DNA of 29,460 nucleotides from Triparma columacea (GCA_030267965.1 BRYA01000250.1:1-29460); one strand, 5' to 3'. Numbered from the stretch's first letter, positions 10,401 to 21,265 are shown. Notes: a model not told the origin generated them from the sequence alone. A program made the numbers and translations.

Positions 10401-11651
10401 ATTGTTTCGTCAATTGCGGCAACTGTCTTAGCGTACGTCTTTTATAGAAAGTGCATCAAGAAAGCGGATTCAGGCCAGCTCAAGTCTGAAGCCTCAGAGG
10501 TCAAGGAGAACGTCTTTTCAATCGGGATGGACTTTTTTGACATAGCAAGGTGAAGTAGTGGGCGCAATATAAAGGCATTATGATTGCCAATTTGGTTCCC
10601 CCCCACTAACTCTACAGATCCGACCCCCCCCACAACCGCAGTGACATCCTCAACTACATCCAGCTCGCACAGTACTGCGACAAGTTCCTGACTTTTTATA
10701 AGATTTTCCTCGGCACAGCGGGCATCTCTGCTCTGCTCGTCGTGAGCGTGAACCTTCACCAGCTGTTCACACTCGTGGCAAAAGGCAACGTCGTGATAGA
10801 CGAAAGCCTCACTAGAGATCTTCGCGCAAAGCTAATAAAGTGGAGGAAGACTGAGGGGAAGGACTACACCAACCCGGAGGGTAACAAGATATCGACTTTA
10901 ATGGCCGTCGGGGGCTTGTTCAAGCGAAAAACGAGCAGCGCAGGGGACTTGAATACGGACACCTCTCTTTCGTTAAGTGAGAAGAGATTAGCAATGCTCA
11001 AGTCTCTCAACGAAAGGTTTGAGTTTATGAACGAACGCCTGATACTGAATCGGAGAATAGGCCGCTCGAAGGTTGGGTTAGCAGTTGTGGTGTTTGAAGG
11101 TGATTATCAAATCAATGAGCGCTTCTTGGCTTCAACATATACCTGAAACTAACCCGCATCCCTTGCCGCTTATATTGCTCACAGACCTCCCGCTCACCCT
11201 CTTGAATACTTTCATTATGCTTGACGGCTGCGGAACCGAAGATGAGGGAAACGTGTCTAGGTTGCCATTCTTCTTTCTGCTCTCCACTCTCATCACAGCC
11301 GCCCTCTCCATGAGGCGGATACTGAGATTCTCTGAGATTGGCGAGGCGAGGCGGCGTATAAAACAGATAGACATTTTGATAGACTACAAGTACGCTGAAG
11401 CAGAGCTTTTTGTTCGCAAACAAAATCTCAGTGATGAAATGAAGAGTGTAGAGAGTGATGGGAAGAGTTTCATGGAATCGTACAATAGTACGCACAGCAA
11501 TGTGGGAAAGTTGTCCAGCAAGGTTGGATTACAAACAACAATGATAGAGGAGGCGAATAGCACGCGAGAGGCTAATAGTAGCGCGCCGAATAGCACGCGA
11601 GAGGCTAATAGTAGCGCGCCAAATAGCACACGTGAAGAAAAAACAGAATGA
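7434..11651 (+). CDS. Receptor-like mosaic membrane protein (propeller-like, filamin/Ig-like, multi-pass C-terminus)
   Basis: Seven exons are proposed: 7434-7708, 7826-8216, 8294-8825, 8915-9402, 9501-10549, 10618-11099 and 11185-11651. All introns are GT-AG (117, 77, 89, 98, 68, 85 bp) with matching phases, giving 1,227 residues. A repeat-built signal peptide leads an extracellular domain with an NGVYTK...VYYSKDTLFHIFWSD pattern, a Cys-rich ephrin-receptor-like segment (CPQGQFSSSGFEPCKPCPSH, about 190-210), and NHL/propeller-like blocks (about 215-510). Beta-sandwich, filamin-like repeats (about 530-840) follow, then membrane helices at about 852-879, 935-960 and 1097-1115, with a re-entrant-like FEDLPLTLLNTF stretch at about 1070. 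The tail carries an 11-residue repeat. This suggests a cell-surface receptor or adhesion protein; the ligand is unknown. Least certain are the first intron, which is also open in frame, and 8666-8706, which looks intron-like but would break the frame if removed. Confidence 0.72.
7749..7825. repeat. TA microsatellite plus poly-C tract inside an intron
   Basis: A run of TA dinucleotides (7749-7779, one G interruption) is followed by a C-rich tract ending in CCCCAG at 7825. Translated in frame it would give YVYIYIYIY and poly-Pro, so it is better read as the 3' half of an intron (7709-7825) than as coding sequence. The tract before the AG serves as the polypyrimidine signal. Confidence 0.75.
11555..11637 (+). 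repeat. 33-bp tandem repeat in the receptor-like protein tail
   Basis: A 33-bp unit starting GAATAGCACGCGAGAGGC recurs at 11555 and 11588, with a partial third copy at 11621. It encodes the 11-residue unit NSTREANSSAP, rich in Asn-Ser-Thr. The copies are almost identical, indicating recent expansion. Confidence 0.85.
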
Positions 11652-11776
11652 TGATAAATGAAGGTATATAATGAATGTTCAGCCGCAAAAGCAGCCCAGA
11701 AAGCTTCTACTTGTACTTATTTATCACCAGTCTCCACTTCGCCCCTCCTATCCTGCCGTCATCCTCAGCAAGCACA

Positions 11777-12897
11777 CTAATGGCTTCCAGTGGCAGGTAG
11801 CCCTAACCCCATCTTAACGAGATCGTATATCATGAGCTGAGAGGTGATAATGCTAATGACGTGAACGAGCCTCGCACCAGTTCCAGAAAAGAACGCTGGG
11901 AGCCCCCCCTGAGCCCAAATGTCGCTAACGATGTCGTTGAAGCCCTTTCCGCTGCTCTTACCCTTGTAAGTCTGAGTCAAGACCATATCGCCAGGCTGTG
12001 AGCTGAGGCACGCCAGAATCGCGGCACAGAAGGCGGCTCCGAACGAGATGACAAACTTCATGTTCTCGCCGTCAAGGTTCATGGAATCAGCGAGGGAGTA
12101 AAAAATTCCAGCAAAGACATCAAACGAGACCTGCTTTCCCAACGTGTAGGGGACCTGCTTAGCGAGCATGGCCGCGAGGCCGTCAAAAGTAGAGCCAAGG
12201 CCCTCCTCCTTGATGAGCTTGGGAAGGCCTGTAATTAGGCCGGAGGCAAACTTAGGGTCTGTCACGAGGCGAATGCGGGTGGATTCCATGGGGCAGAGGA
12301 GGATGGAAGCCACGGCCCCGGCGATAATAGATGCAACGAGGAAGGCGACCGCCTTGTTGTTGATCACTTGCATAGAGATTGGCTTCAATGATTCGTAGAA
12401 GCCGAACTTCGCAGCGCCCTCAAGGCCATACCCAACCACAGTGGGGCCAAGTCCAGCCAGCAGGTAACCCGCGCCCTCCTCAGCGACGATTTCCTTTGCA
12501 GCCTTCAGCATGCCCCCCTTGTACTTGGAGGGGTTAGTCTGAATCTTGGTCTTGACGACGTCAATGGGAGTGGTGATGCCATGGCTGCAGGCGGCACATA
12601 CCCCACCAGCCACAAAGAACCGGTAGTCAGGAGCTGGGTAAGGGAAGGGCGGAAGGATATCGAGCAGACAATGCGAACGAGAGTTAGCAAAGAACACCAC
12701 ATCGCCACTGTAAAGCTTCCAGCAGCTTCAAAACTTGGTATCTTCACTTGCAGTGACGACGACTTCATTGATGTGAATACAAAGGAGACTGCGCCACGCA
12801 AGAATCCCTCAAAGATAATGGTCGTACCTTCTGCTTGCACCCCAATATCACCGGCAAAGAACGCGGCGATGCATAGGATCAATGACTTTGCCCTCAT
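11777..12897 (-). CDS. SLC25 carrier, mitochondrial phosphate-carrier type
   Basis: Two exons on the minus strand, 12828-12897 and 11777-12633, joined by a 194-bp phase-1 intron (GTACGA...ACCCAG), give 308 residues, normal for the family. Three carrier repeats are visible, with signatures PIDVVKTKIQ, PMESTRIRLV and PGDMVLTQTY. The stretch GLGPTVVGYGLEGAAKFGFY is the hallmark of phosphate carriers (SLC25A3/PiC), which import phosphate with protons into the mitochondrial matrix. The six membrane helices are recognisable. The N-terminus is unusual: exon 1 (MRAKSLILCIAAFFAGDIG plus VQA) looks like a secretory signal peptide, not the short mitochondrial extension of animal PiC. Exon 1 rests on good splice sites and on leading directly into YRFFVAGGVCAACSHG. 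An alternative first exon cannot be excluded. Confidence 0.85.
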
Positions 12898-12973
12898 GTT
12901 GAAATAAGTCTGTGAATTGGTGCTTCGATCATTCTCACTCCGGTTTCGTCCCGAGCACATTTCCCCCCCCACC
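12898..12973. promoter_or_regulatory. 76-bp divergent promoter region
   Basis: Only 76 bases separate the start codons of the minus-strand phosphate carrier and the plus-strand PH/EF-hand gene. Both promoters and leaders must overlap here or extend into the first exons. The plus-strand ATG lies in a strong context (CCCACCATGGC) after a short poly-C tract. No named element was recognised. Confidence 0.5.
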
Positions 12974-15900
12974 ATGGCTCAACCTCAGTCATCCCCAGTT
13001 GTCATTCACGGCGGGTTTCTTTCTAAGAAGGGCACAGGGATCCTAAAGCGGGGCTTGGCCGGACGGACGAATTGGAAGACGAGGTTCTTTGTATTGTATT
13101 ACACGGACCAAGCTCGAACTCGAGCAGGCCTTAATTATTATGACAGCGCTCCAAAGAACAGCTTTGGAGGCAGAGTCCTTCCATCTGTACCCCCGTCTCC
13201 ACTGGGAACGATTAATTTGTGCTACCAGAGCAAGGTCTCCACAGTGGTCAATCCTTCACACAAGGAAAAGTTTTGTTTCGAGATAACTGTGAATGATTCC
13301 ACTGGGAGTGACGACGATGCCATGACTTTGGCTGCGCTTGAGGACAAATTCACACCAGAGGTTAGTCGCCGTGCGACCCCCCCCCCTTCCCCCAACCCCC
13401 GTTCCCCACCTCTAACCCGAACNNNNNNNNNNNNNNNNTCTCGACCTCGAAGAAGTTGGCTTGCTGCTCGAGGCCATCGGCCATAATGTCTCAAGTCAGG
13501 AGGAGGTAAGTTCAACCAGCAGTGAAAACAAAACGCTCTAAAATACGAATTGACGTTCTCTCCCCCCCCCCGCCCCCCCCGCCGCAGTTGCAAGCCATAG
13601 TGAATGAGGTTGACGATGACGGGAGCGGCGAAATCGAGTACAGCGAGTTTTTGACAATCATGTGGAACTTGAAATCCGGCAAGGGTACGTCGAAGCTGGC
13701 GACGAGCATGTCTTCAGCTCTTTCCTCCAACATCTTTTCAAAGGCAGTCAAGTCGCCCTTCAAGGCCAAAGAACCTCAGAATATCCGTCAGCTCTGGTCA
13801 ACTGATGAGGAAGATAGGACGCGCTGGATCCTCGCGGTCGAAGAGTGTATTCGTGCTATGAATGAGATCAGAGAGGCCGACAAGGAAAAGAAGAGGGAGA
13901 GGAAGCGCAACAAGAAGAAAAGTAGAAAGAAGGTAAGAAGCGAGTCACACAAATTACGCCCAAACCTACGACTCCTGACCCTCAACCCCGCAGAAGAAGA
14001 ACCAGAAAAATGGTGAGGAAGTCCCACCAAGAGCACCACCAGGTCTCGACACTGACGGCGTGGTCAAAGGTGTTGCCGACGAATCTCAGCGGCATAGGGG
14101 GGAGAGCGGGGCCGTAGAGGCACACTCCCCAGATACGACGGCGAAGCCCCTTCCCACGGACCTTGCTGGAGTAATCGAGGCGGAAGCGCCGCCCCCAGCC
14201 GACCCCCTTGTACCCCCCTCTGCCACCTCAACACCCACCACATCTCCACCCCCTTCATCCCTCCCACCTCGACCTGAGGAAACCAAGAAACGGAGTACCT
14301 CACAGGGACCCATGCTATCCCTCGGAGCATCTCCTTCCCTGCAGAACACTGCTGCTCCACAGGCGACAAAGGTGCCCTCCTCATCAGAAGACCAACCTTC
14401 AGATTCAGCCACCCCAGCACCATCAACCCTCTCAATTCAACCCTCCCCTGTCGCATCCTCGTCATCAACAGTTGATACGACAATTAAGCAACCTGTTGCG
14501 GAAAGCAACAGGAATGGACACAAGCAGCCCTCGTTCTCATCGCCGAGTCCGTCGCTACCGTCTCTCATCGGCAAGGCCGCCACGCCCTCCCGCATGCGAA
14601 AGGACAGGGTCGAGCACGCCACAGCTTCCATCGGCTCTCTCACCCGAAAGTACGAAGAGCCCTCTTCTTCGAAACCTACCGTTAACGCACCCCAGCCTGT
14701 CTCCACCTCCACCTCTGCCACTCCCCCCCCTGTGAACTCCACCCCTGCCAATTCGCAGCCCTCCATCCCGTTAGCTTCTCAAGTGCAAGCGCAGGCTGCC
14801 GCGTCCGCGCAGAGAAAGGCACCTTCCTCCACGCCGGAGCGTCGCCACGTCGTACCGACAGCTACAGTTCTTAGCCAGCCAGCCCTCGCCCCAGTAAGGA
14901 AGAGCGTAGATGGGGTTTCAACAAGCTCCTCTACGAATTCTCCCTTCCCTCCTCAACCATCTTCGCCCCCCCCCACCAAAACCGCGACCCAGGCCCCTCC
15001 GCCCTCATTCATTACCGGTGGAAACCCTGAGGTGGAGGATAGGTTGGCTAGGGAGAAGGAGGACCTGCAGAACCAGCTGATGATGGTAATTCGGATGAAT
15101 GAGGAGCTCAACTCAAGCCTCGAAGAGACGAACAAGAACCACACCGACGAGGTGACTACACTCAGGGCCCACCTTGAAGTCCTCAATTCCGAGCTAGAAA
15201 TCTTCAAGTCGAAAAAACTCAGCAACTTGAAAACTCTGGACGAGGAGAATCTTCGCCTCGAGGTTGCGCTAGACGCTCTTAAAGAAGAAGCAACTTCTTC
15301 AAGAACGAAAGAGGAAATGGCAAAAAATAAACTAGAAAGGAGCCAACTGAGACTGCAACGGGTCGAGAAGGAGCTGAAGGAAGAGGCGGATAAAGTCAAG
15401 GAAATGGCGAGCGAAATTTCCCTTCTTAAGGAAACGAAGGACGTCCTTGAGTCTGAGCTCGAGGCCACTGCGACTAAGGTCGAAACCGTGTGGAGCAGGT
15501 GAGATGAGTTGAAAAATATCTTAACTTAACTCTTCCTAACCCCCCCCCTCCCCGCATCATCAACTCCGCAGTCCCCTCAAGAAGAAGCCATCCACTCCTT
15601 CCAAGTCAAGATTTCAAATAAACGATGAGAACGAAAAGACAATCGAAAGCCTCAAGAAAGATAATAGAATGTACAAGACGCAGCTGGGTAGTCTTCAAAA
15701 GTCCAACTCTGAACTGGAACGAAGACTTCTCGCGGAGGTTGGAGACGAAAACCCTGCCTTCAAGCTGGAACTCGACGCTACCTTGTCCAACTTGGAAAGT
15801 AAAGAAAACGAAAACAAGGTGAGCGGAAACGCTAATTGATTTGTGACGACCCCGCACGCGCGCAACATCTCACTCATGTTTGTCGCAGATTCTCTCCGCC

Positions 15901-18900
15901 AAGGTCAGCCTTCTCGAAGGGGAGCTCAACACTCTGCGAACCGAACAGCAGGAGCTAATGAAAGGGCGACAAGGCAAAACAGCAGAGAACGATCTCTTTA
16001 TCGATATTTCCAAGGTCAACCCCGACCAGCTCACTCCACCCTCTTCTCCCCCTCCTCCCCCTCCTCCTGAGGAGGACCTAGAGGAGGAGCTCCGGCGCAT
16101 TAGGCTCCAGGCAGAGAAGTGGCAGCAGGCGGCGATGGCCGCGGCAAACGTCGCCATCGAGGCAGCTAGTGCCCAAGATGCGAACGAGAGTCTTTTCGAT
16201 TTAGGATCAAAATCGATCGACGTTGATGTCTTGATGGAGAGAATCAGCGTTCTAGAGGGTTACCGGAGCGAGGGGGCAGGCGAGGTGGAGGGCATGAACG
16301 AAAGGCTAAAGGCAGCTGAAGTGAAGCTGCAGTCCATGGGCGAGGAGAACATCAGCCTCAAGAAGGAGGTCGAGGGGCTGAACGAGGAAAAAAAATCTCA
16401 AGGGATTGAGTTGGATGAGGTGAGGTGAGCTTCTGTGCGTTGAAACCGCGCAAGATTGAAAAGCAATCCACTATCGACCAGTCAACTAACCCCACCCGAA
16501 CACAACGCAGCTCCAGCGTAGACTCCACTCGGCCGAATCGTGGTCCGGGGGAGACGCACCGATGAAGTCGAGGCTCCAAGAGTTGGAGAGTTTGAACGAA
16601 AGTCTTTTGAAGAAGATAAACACGCTTGAGAGAGCGTCTGAGAAATTGAGCCTCGAAATGGCGAGCAGAAGCGCAGCTTCCATCTTGCACCTTGAGGAGA
16701 TGACAAAAGGTCTAAAGGAGGATGTCAGAAAAGGGGAAGTAAGGGAGGACGAGCTTTTGGACGTCATCCAAAACCTTCAGAAGGAGAAAGAAGATATTGA
16801 GAGACAGGCAGACGCCGAAAAGAGGAACCTTAGGCGCAGCTCGGTGCAGGATAGCTTGACCAAGGAGCAACAGAGACTGGAGGAGATCAAGGTACTCCAA
16901 GGTATAGTGGACGCAAAAGAGGAAGAGCTAAAGAAGCTCCGTAAGGACGCATCGGAAGGGAACAGGCTCCAAGGCGAAGTTGCGTCGCTAAGGAAGAGCG
17001 AAAGTCAACTCAAGGCCGACCTCGAGAAGCTCAAGGGCGAAATCTGTGACATCTCCGAAACCAACGAATCTTTAACCGTCCAACTCAATCAGTCGACGAA
17101 TGACACCGGCACCAAGAGCGAGCAGCTCATGAAGCACAAGGCCGAGGTGAAGATTCTCAAGACCAAGGTGGTTGAAGCAGAGAGTCTGTACGCGAGGACG
17201 ACTGGGGAGCTCGAAGTTGCTCGAGACGAGTTGGCGAGCCAAGAAAAATTCATCTTGGAGAGCGGGATGACGCACCGCGGGGTCGTGGCGAAGCTCAAGG
17301 GGATCAACGAGGGAGTTTTGAAGGAGAACAAAGCCCACTTGGCAAAGATTGATAGGTTGATGTCCAAGTGCGAGAAGTTGGAGGGGGTGGTCGTAGAAAA
17401 CGAAGATGTGAAGCGGTCTGTAGAGGTGGGGAAGGAGAGGATCCTTGAGTTGGAATCTGCCGTCGTCCACTTCGAGGAGAAACTCAGGAAAACACAGAGG
17501 GAGGAGGAGACGCTCAGGAGAAAGCTTCTCGACGAAGTTAGGGAGAGGAGGGAAGAGAGGGAGGTCTGGGGGGGCAAGGAAAAAGCCTGGGCGGAGGAGA
17601 AGGAGGGCCTGTTGCAGGACCTGAAAAACAACGAGAAGAAGAGCGAGGATGTCGTTGGGAGCGCGAACTTGGAGCTGGAGAAGATGAGGAGGGAGTACGC
17701 AAGAATCAAAGTGGAGCTCGAAGATAGTATCTTGGATCTTGAGGGGGCAAACAAGATGCTCGTTGAGAGGGGTTCGGAAATTAATATTATGGAGACGGAC
17801 CTTGCCGCGTGCAAGAGGGAACTGAAGAGAAATCTCGAGGAGCTCGTTTTGAGAGAAAGTATGATTAGCAACTTGGAGAAGGAGAAGCAGCTGAGTAGGA
17901 ACGACATGGGGGAGGAAATGGAGAGGCTTAGAGGGAACGTTAGCGGGCTGAAGGCCGCGCTGCAGTCGAAGGAGGCCGAACTTCGCATGGCTGCACTTTC
18001 TGCACAGGACGCTCAGGAGAAGGTCAAGTCCCTGACCGCCGAAGTGGAAGGGATCGGCTTAGATTTTGGAATGCGAGTGAAGGAACTCGAGGGTGACTGC
18101 CGGGAGGAGAGGGGGGGGAGGGTAGCTGCGGAGAGGGAGCTGAGATCGTTGAGGATCAAGTGCGATAGCCTAGAGGGCAAGGTCAAGAGCTTCAGCGACA
18201 GCCTCGCTAGGGAGAAGAAGGGTGGGAACGAGATAGGCGATAAGCTTGTGAGGGTACAGGGGGAGCTCTCGAACGCGAGGGAGGAGATGACGAACAGAGT
18301 CTTGGAACTTGAAGGAAAGCTCAGCAAGGAAAGCAGTCTGAGGAAGGCCGGGGAGAGGCGAGAGAAAAGCTTCAAGGGAGACTTGAACGTTTTAAGCTCG
18401 GAGATGGTGGAGATGAACAGGAAGCTAGACGAGCACGTCGGGGAACTGGAGGAGAAGGACATGCTGATGAAGGGTTTGGAGAAAGAGTTGGATGAGGTGA
18501 AGATAAAGGCGAGGAAGGAGAAGGAGTTGGAGAGGTTGCGGGGTGGCAGGATGGAGCAAGAGGAAAGCAGGATGAGGGACGAGCTGGGAGAGTTGGAGAG
18601 ACAGCTGAGGGCGAGTCGAGGGGAATGTAAAGGGCTGAAGGAGGAGCTGAGGAGGAGCAAGGTCAGGAGCAGCGGGGCGATGGCTCGAGTCCAATCTGGC
18701 GTGCACAGCCGAAGAGAGGAAGAGGAAGAGCATGGAAGTATGTTGGATTTGGACATGAGCTATGTCGGTAGGGCGATGAATAGAAGCGATATTAGGGGGA
18801 ATGAGATGGGGAAGGGGGCGACGTCTTTCGATGACATGGAAGATGACGACATTGACTTTGACCTCACTGTCAGCAGGGTTGGGGCGAGGTCAGGAATGTC

Positions 18901-18982
18901 AGGAGGGAGGGAGAGTTGGAGGACAAGGAGCGTCAAGGAGGAGAGGATCGCCGAGCAAATAAAGAGGGAGATGGGGAAATGA
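12974..18982 (+). CDS. PH domain interrupted by EF-hands, with long coiled coil; assembly gap in exon 2
   Basis: Exons 12974-13360, gap to 13505, 13588-13932, 13994-15498, 15572-15818, 15889-16419 and 16511-18982 encode about 1,850 residues plus what the gap hides. Residues 12-110 are the strands of a PH domain (GGFLSKKG, NWKTRFFVLYY, KFCFEITV). Its closing helix (LWSTDEEDRTRWILAVEECI) appears only in exon 3, after an EF-hand pair. The second EF-hand has a canonical loop (DDDGSGEIEYSE); the first is visible only from LDLEEVGLLLEAIG because the 16-N gap removes its loop and the intron acceptor. A long Ser/Pro/Thr-rich disordered region follows, then a heptad coiled coil over most of exons 4-7, ending in an acidic patch and ERIAEQIKREMGK. 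The architecture suggests a Ca2+-responsive, membrane- or cytoskeleton-linked tether or scaffold, which is inference. Intron phases agree at all visible junctions. The stop lies 17 bases from the stop of the convergent kinase gene. Confidence 0.85.
13423..13438. other. Assembly gap (16 N)
   Basis: Sixteen undetermined bases follow a C-rich intron stretch. The flanking translation shows that the true gap must hold at least an acceptor AG and the first EF-hand loop (roughly 40-90 bases), so 16 is probably not its real length. Confidence 0.95.
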
Positions 18983-18999
18983 AAGGCGGCGTTGTAACA

Positions 19000-20438
19000 C
19001 TAAGCCGACGTGATACGAATTACATTAGATCCAATTCTAACCCTATCCCCAACGAAGCACATTTTCTTTGCCACCTTTTTGCCGTTCACAAACGTACCGT
19101 TGGTACTGTTTTCATCCTTGACTTCGAGAGAGAGCACCCGGCCGGCTTTGAGGGTGATGGTGCAGTGCTTCGTGGAACACTCAGAGTCGTGGAGCGTTGC
19201 TATGTCTTGTTTAGCCCTGCGAAGAGCGGGGCGAGGGAAAAACGGTATTAGATTGAGCGGCAAGAGAAGGGCATTTTGCTTCACTTTTATTATTCACTTT
19301 ATTCTCACCTTGACTTGGCTTTCGGGCCCGGGTGCCTGTGGATGACGGTCTTTGAGGATACGACGATGGAAGTCCCGGAGTCCGGACCCGACTCAACGAC
19401 GAGTATGAGGCTAGGTGGGGCATCATCATCGTCATAATCTTCGCTAGCGTCTTCCATTTCCTCGTCCGACAGCAGCTCAATGACTTCTTGTTTCTTCCTC
19501 TTTGCGGGACTGTTCTTCTTGGGACTCTTCCTTTTGGGGGAAGCGGCCTTCTTGGGGGCGACAACCTTCTTGGGACTGGCGGCCTTCTTGGGACTCGCGG
19601 CCTTCTTGGGACTCTTCACCTTAGCCTTCGCAACTCGCTTCCCCCAAGCAACAAGCCCCTTGGGAACATTCTCCCCAACCTCCCCCATTGCAAAGTCCCT
19701 CTTGGATACTTTCATATCATCCTCATCGAGGTCGTCCCACGGTAGGGACCCGTCAATCTCCTCGTGGCACATGTACACGCATGACTCAATGTCATCCTCC
19801 GGGTTGCAAGGGGAGCCCTCAGAGACTGAGCGGCTCCAGTAAGACGGGGTTCCCCCGCCGGACGCAGTTCGGGGGTTGCCGCTCACTGTCCTGTAACGCT
19901 CCGCGCAGCCGAAGTCAAGCAACCTCACGTTGCCCCTCGCGTCGACCCTGCAGTTGTCCTGCTTCATGTCCACCATGACAAGACCGGTGGAGTGAAGGGA
20001 AATGAGCGCATCAACAACCTGGGAGGTGCGCGATATAATCTGCGCGGGAGTCTTGCAGCCATGGTAGAGCGGGTGCGGAACCTGCTCGAGGACCAGGTAT
20101 CTCAGCGTAACATTCGATGAAGTTGTCACAGTCCCGTAAGGCTTTAAGCGGATGTCGGGCAAGTCAGGACACCAAACTCCCCTCCCGTTATTCAGAGTCC
20201 CACTATACAGCTGATACTCGTGAAAAATCAGGTCGGCGAACCTCTCCTCCTCTGTTCTCTTCTTCTTTGACCCCTTCTTTCGGGGAGGTGGCTCAATAGC
20301 AAATTTTGCACACCAAGAAGTTCCACTGGAACCGCCTGTACACTTTAATGAGTAAACTCCTACCGAACACGCTCCAGTTCCGAGCAGCTTGTCGACCACG
20401 AAGGAGCTTCCTGGTAGCTCAAGGCCCTTCAAATTCAT
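19000..20438 (-). CDS. CK1/VRK-like protein kinase fused to an FHA domain through an SPKK-repeat linker
   Basis: Two exons on the minus strand, 19309-20438 and 19000-19216, joined by a 92-bp phase-2 intron (GTGAGA...TCGCAG), give 448 residues. The kinase (about 10-265) has the Gly loop LGTGACSVGVY, Lys45, the catalytic loop MVDMKQDN (Asp157, Lys159, Asn162), DFG at 175-177, and the CK1/VRK-type block DDIES...GSLPW. The His-Arg of HRD is replaced by Met-Val, but the catalytic Asp remains, so it may be active. The linker (about 271-316) repeats SPKKAA, as in histone H1 tails that bind AT-rich minor grooves and are CDK targets. VIELLSDEE (319-327) resembles a SUMO-interacting motif. The FHA domain (about 343-445) has SECSTKH and NSTNGTFVNG and should bind phosphothreonine; the intron splits it. 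Nuclear chromatin or DNA-damage signalling is the likely setting (inference). Confidence 0.85.
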
Positions 20439-20623
20439 AATGGGGTCGACCTGTGTGGATATCTTTCAATGGAGGGAGAGGGAGGCTTCGGAGACAGTTC
20501 ACCGATTGATAGATAAGGAGGGAGGCGTCTAAAACTGACAGAAATTGATATTTACGAAGTGTGGAAATGTGCTTTCCAACAACTACTTTTAGTCCCACTT
20601 TTTGTTTGCAACCTGTCCTGAAT

Positions 20624-21265
20624 TTACGTCTTGCGCTTATCTATCTGCTCCCGCTGCTTGCCTACGAGTGCCTCAAGCTTAGCTATTCTTGATTCCAGCT
20701 CCCTATTATCCACCCCCTGTCCCTCCTTGCCCCCCCCTTGCCCCTCCTCCTCCTCCTTCCCTTGCATCGCCAGCGACCTCTTCTGCTCCTCTCTACGCTC
20801 CCTAACTCTACTCCCCCCCCCCCCCCCCCTCTCATTAGGGGGAGGCGCGACCTGCACGCCGTTGATCTTCCCAGTCTTCTCGTACTCAAGCCTTTCATTC
20901 TCAGTGAAGTAAAGGAACGCCCAATACACGAGAATAAACGGAAGTCCGTACGCGATACACTGGGGGGGGGGGGAAGGGGAGGTGTGAGTATATGTGGGGG
21001 GTTAAGTGGGTATGGAAAGTGTTGGAGCTTGGGAGGCGAGGAATCCCTCCAAACTCACCTGCTTGTGCAAAGCCATCTTCTGCTCCACCGTGGTGAATGC
21101 TGGGGGTAATTCAGTTCGCCTTTGTATCGCCTCGCTCAAAATTGACGGACTCTTGGGGGAATCAACTGACAAAGGGGTGGCGATATGCCGAGAAGACGAA
21201 GTGGAACGCTTGATTTTGGAAGGAAAAGGACGAAAGGTTCGGCCTATTCTCAATAAGTTATTCAT
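20624..21265 (-). CDS. Small single-pass protein, possibly mitochondrial; apparent frameshift
   Basis: Exon 1 (21059-21265) encodes MNNLLRIGRTFRPFPSKIKR and onwards, a basic, Ser-rich, mitochondrial-type presequence, ending EQKMALHKQ at a CAG/GTGAGT donor (phase 0). The only good acceptor is at 20961-20962 after a poly-C tract, so exon 2 is 20624-20960. From there the spliced frame reads CIAYGLP and then leaves the frame that clearly encodes the rest (FILVYWAFLYFTENERLEYE, a Gly-rich stretch, and a Leu/Glu/Lys coiled coil ending EQIDKRKT). One extra base in the CCC (plus-strand GGG 20940-20942) would explain this; with it, the spliced product stops early. Either a sequencing error or a real frameshift mutation is possible. 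The intact protein would have about 181 residues and one membrane helix. Family not recognised. Confidence 0.6.

Noticed and set aside
17089..18756. Long minus-strand frames (299 and 247 codons) opposite the coiled coil
   Set aside because: Ser/Leu/Phe-rich shadows of Glu/Lys/Arg-rich coiled-coil codons; the plus strand carries one long frame with correct splice joins.
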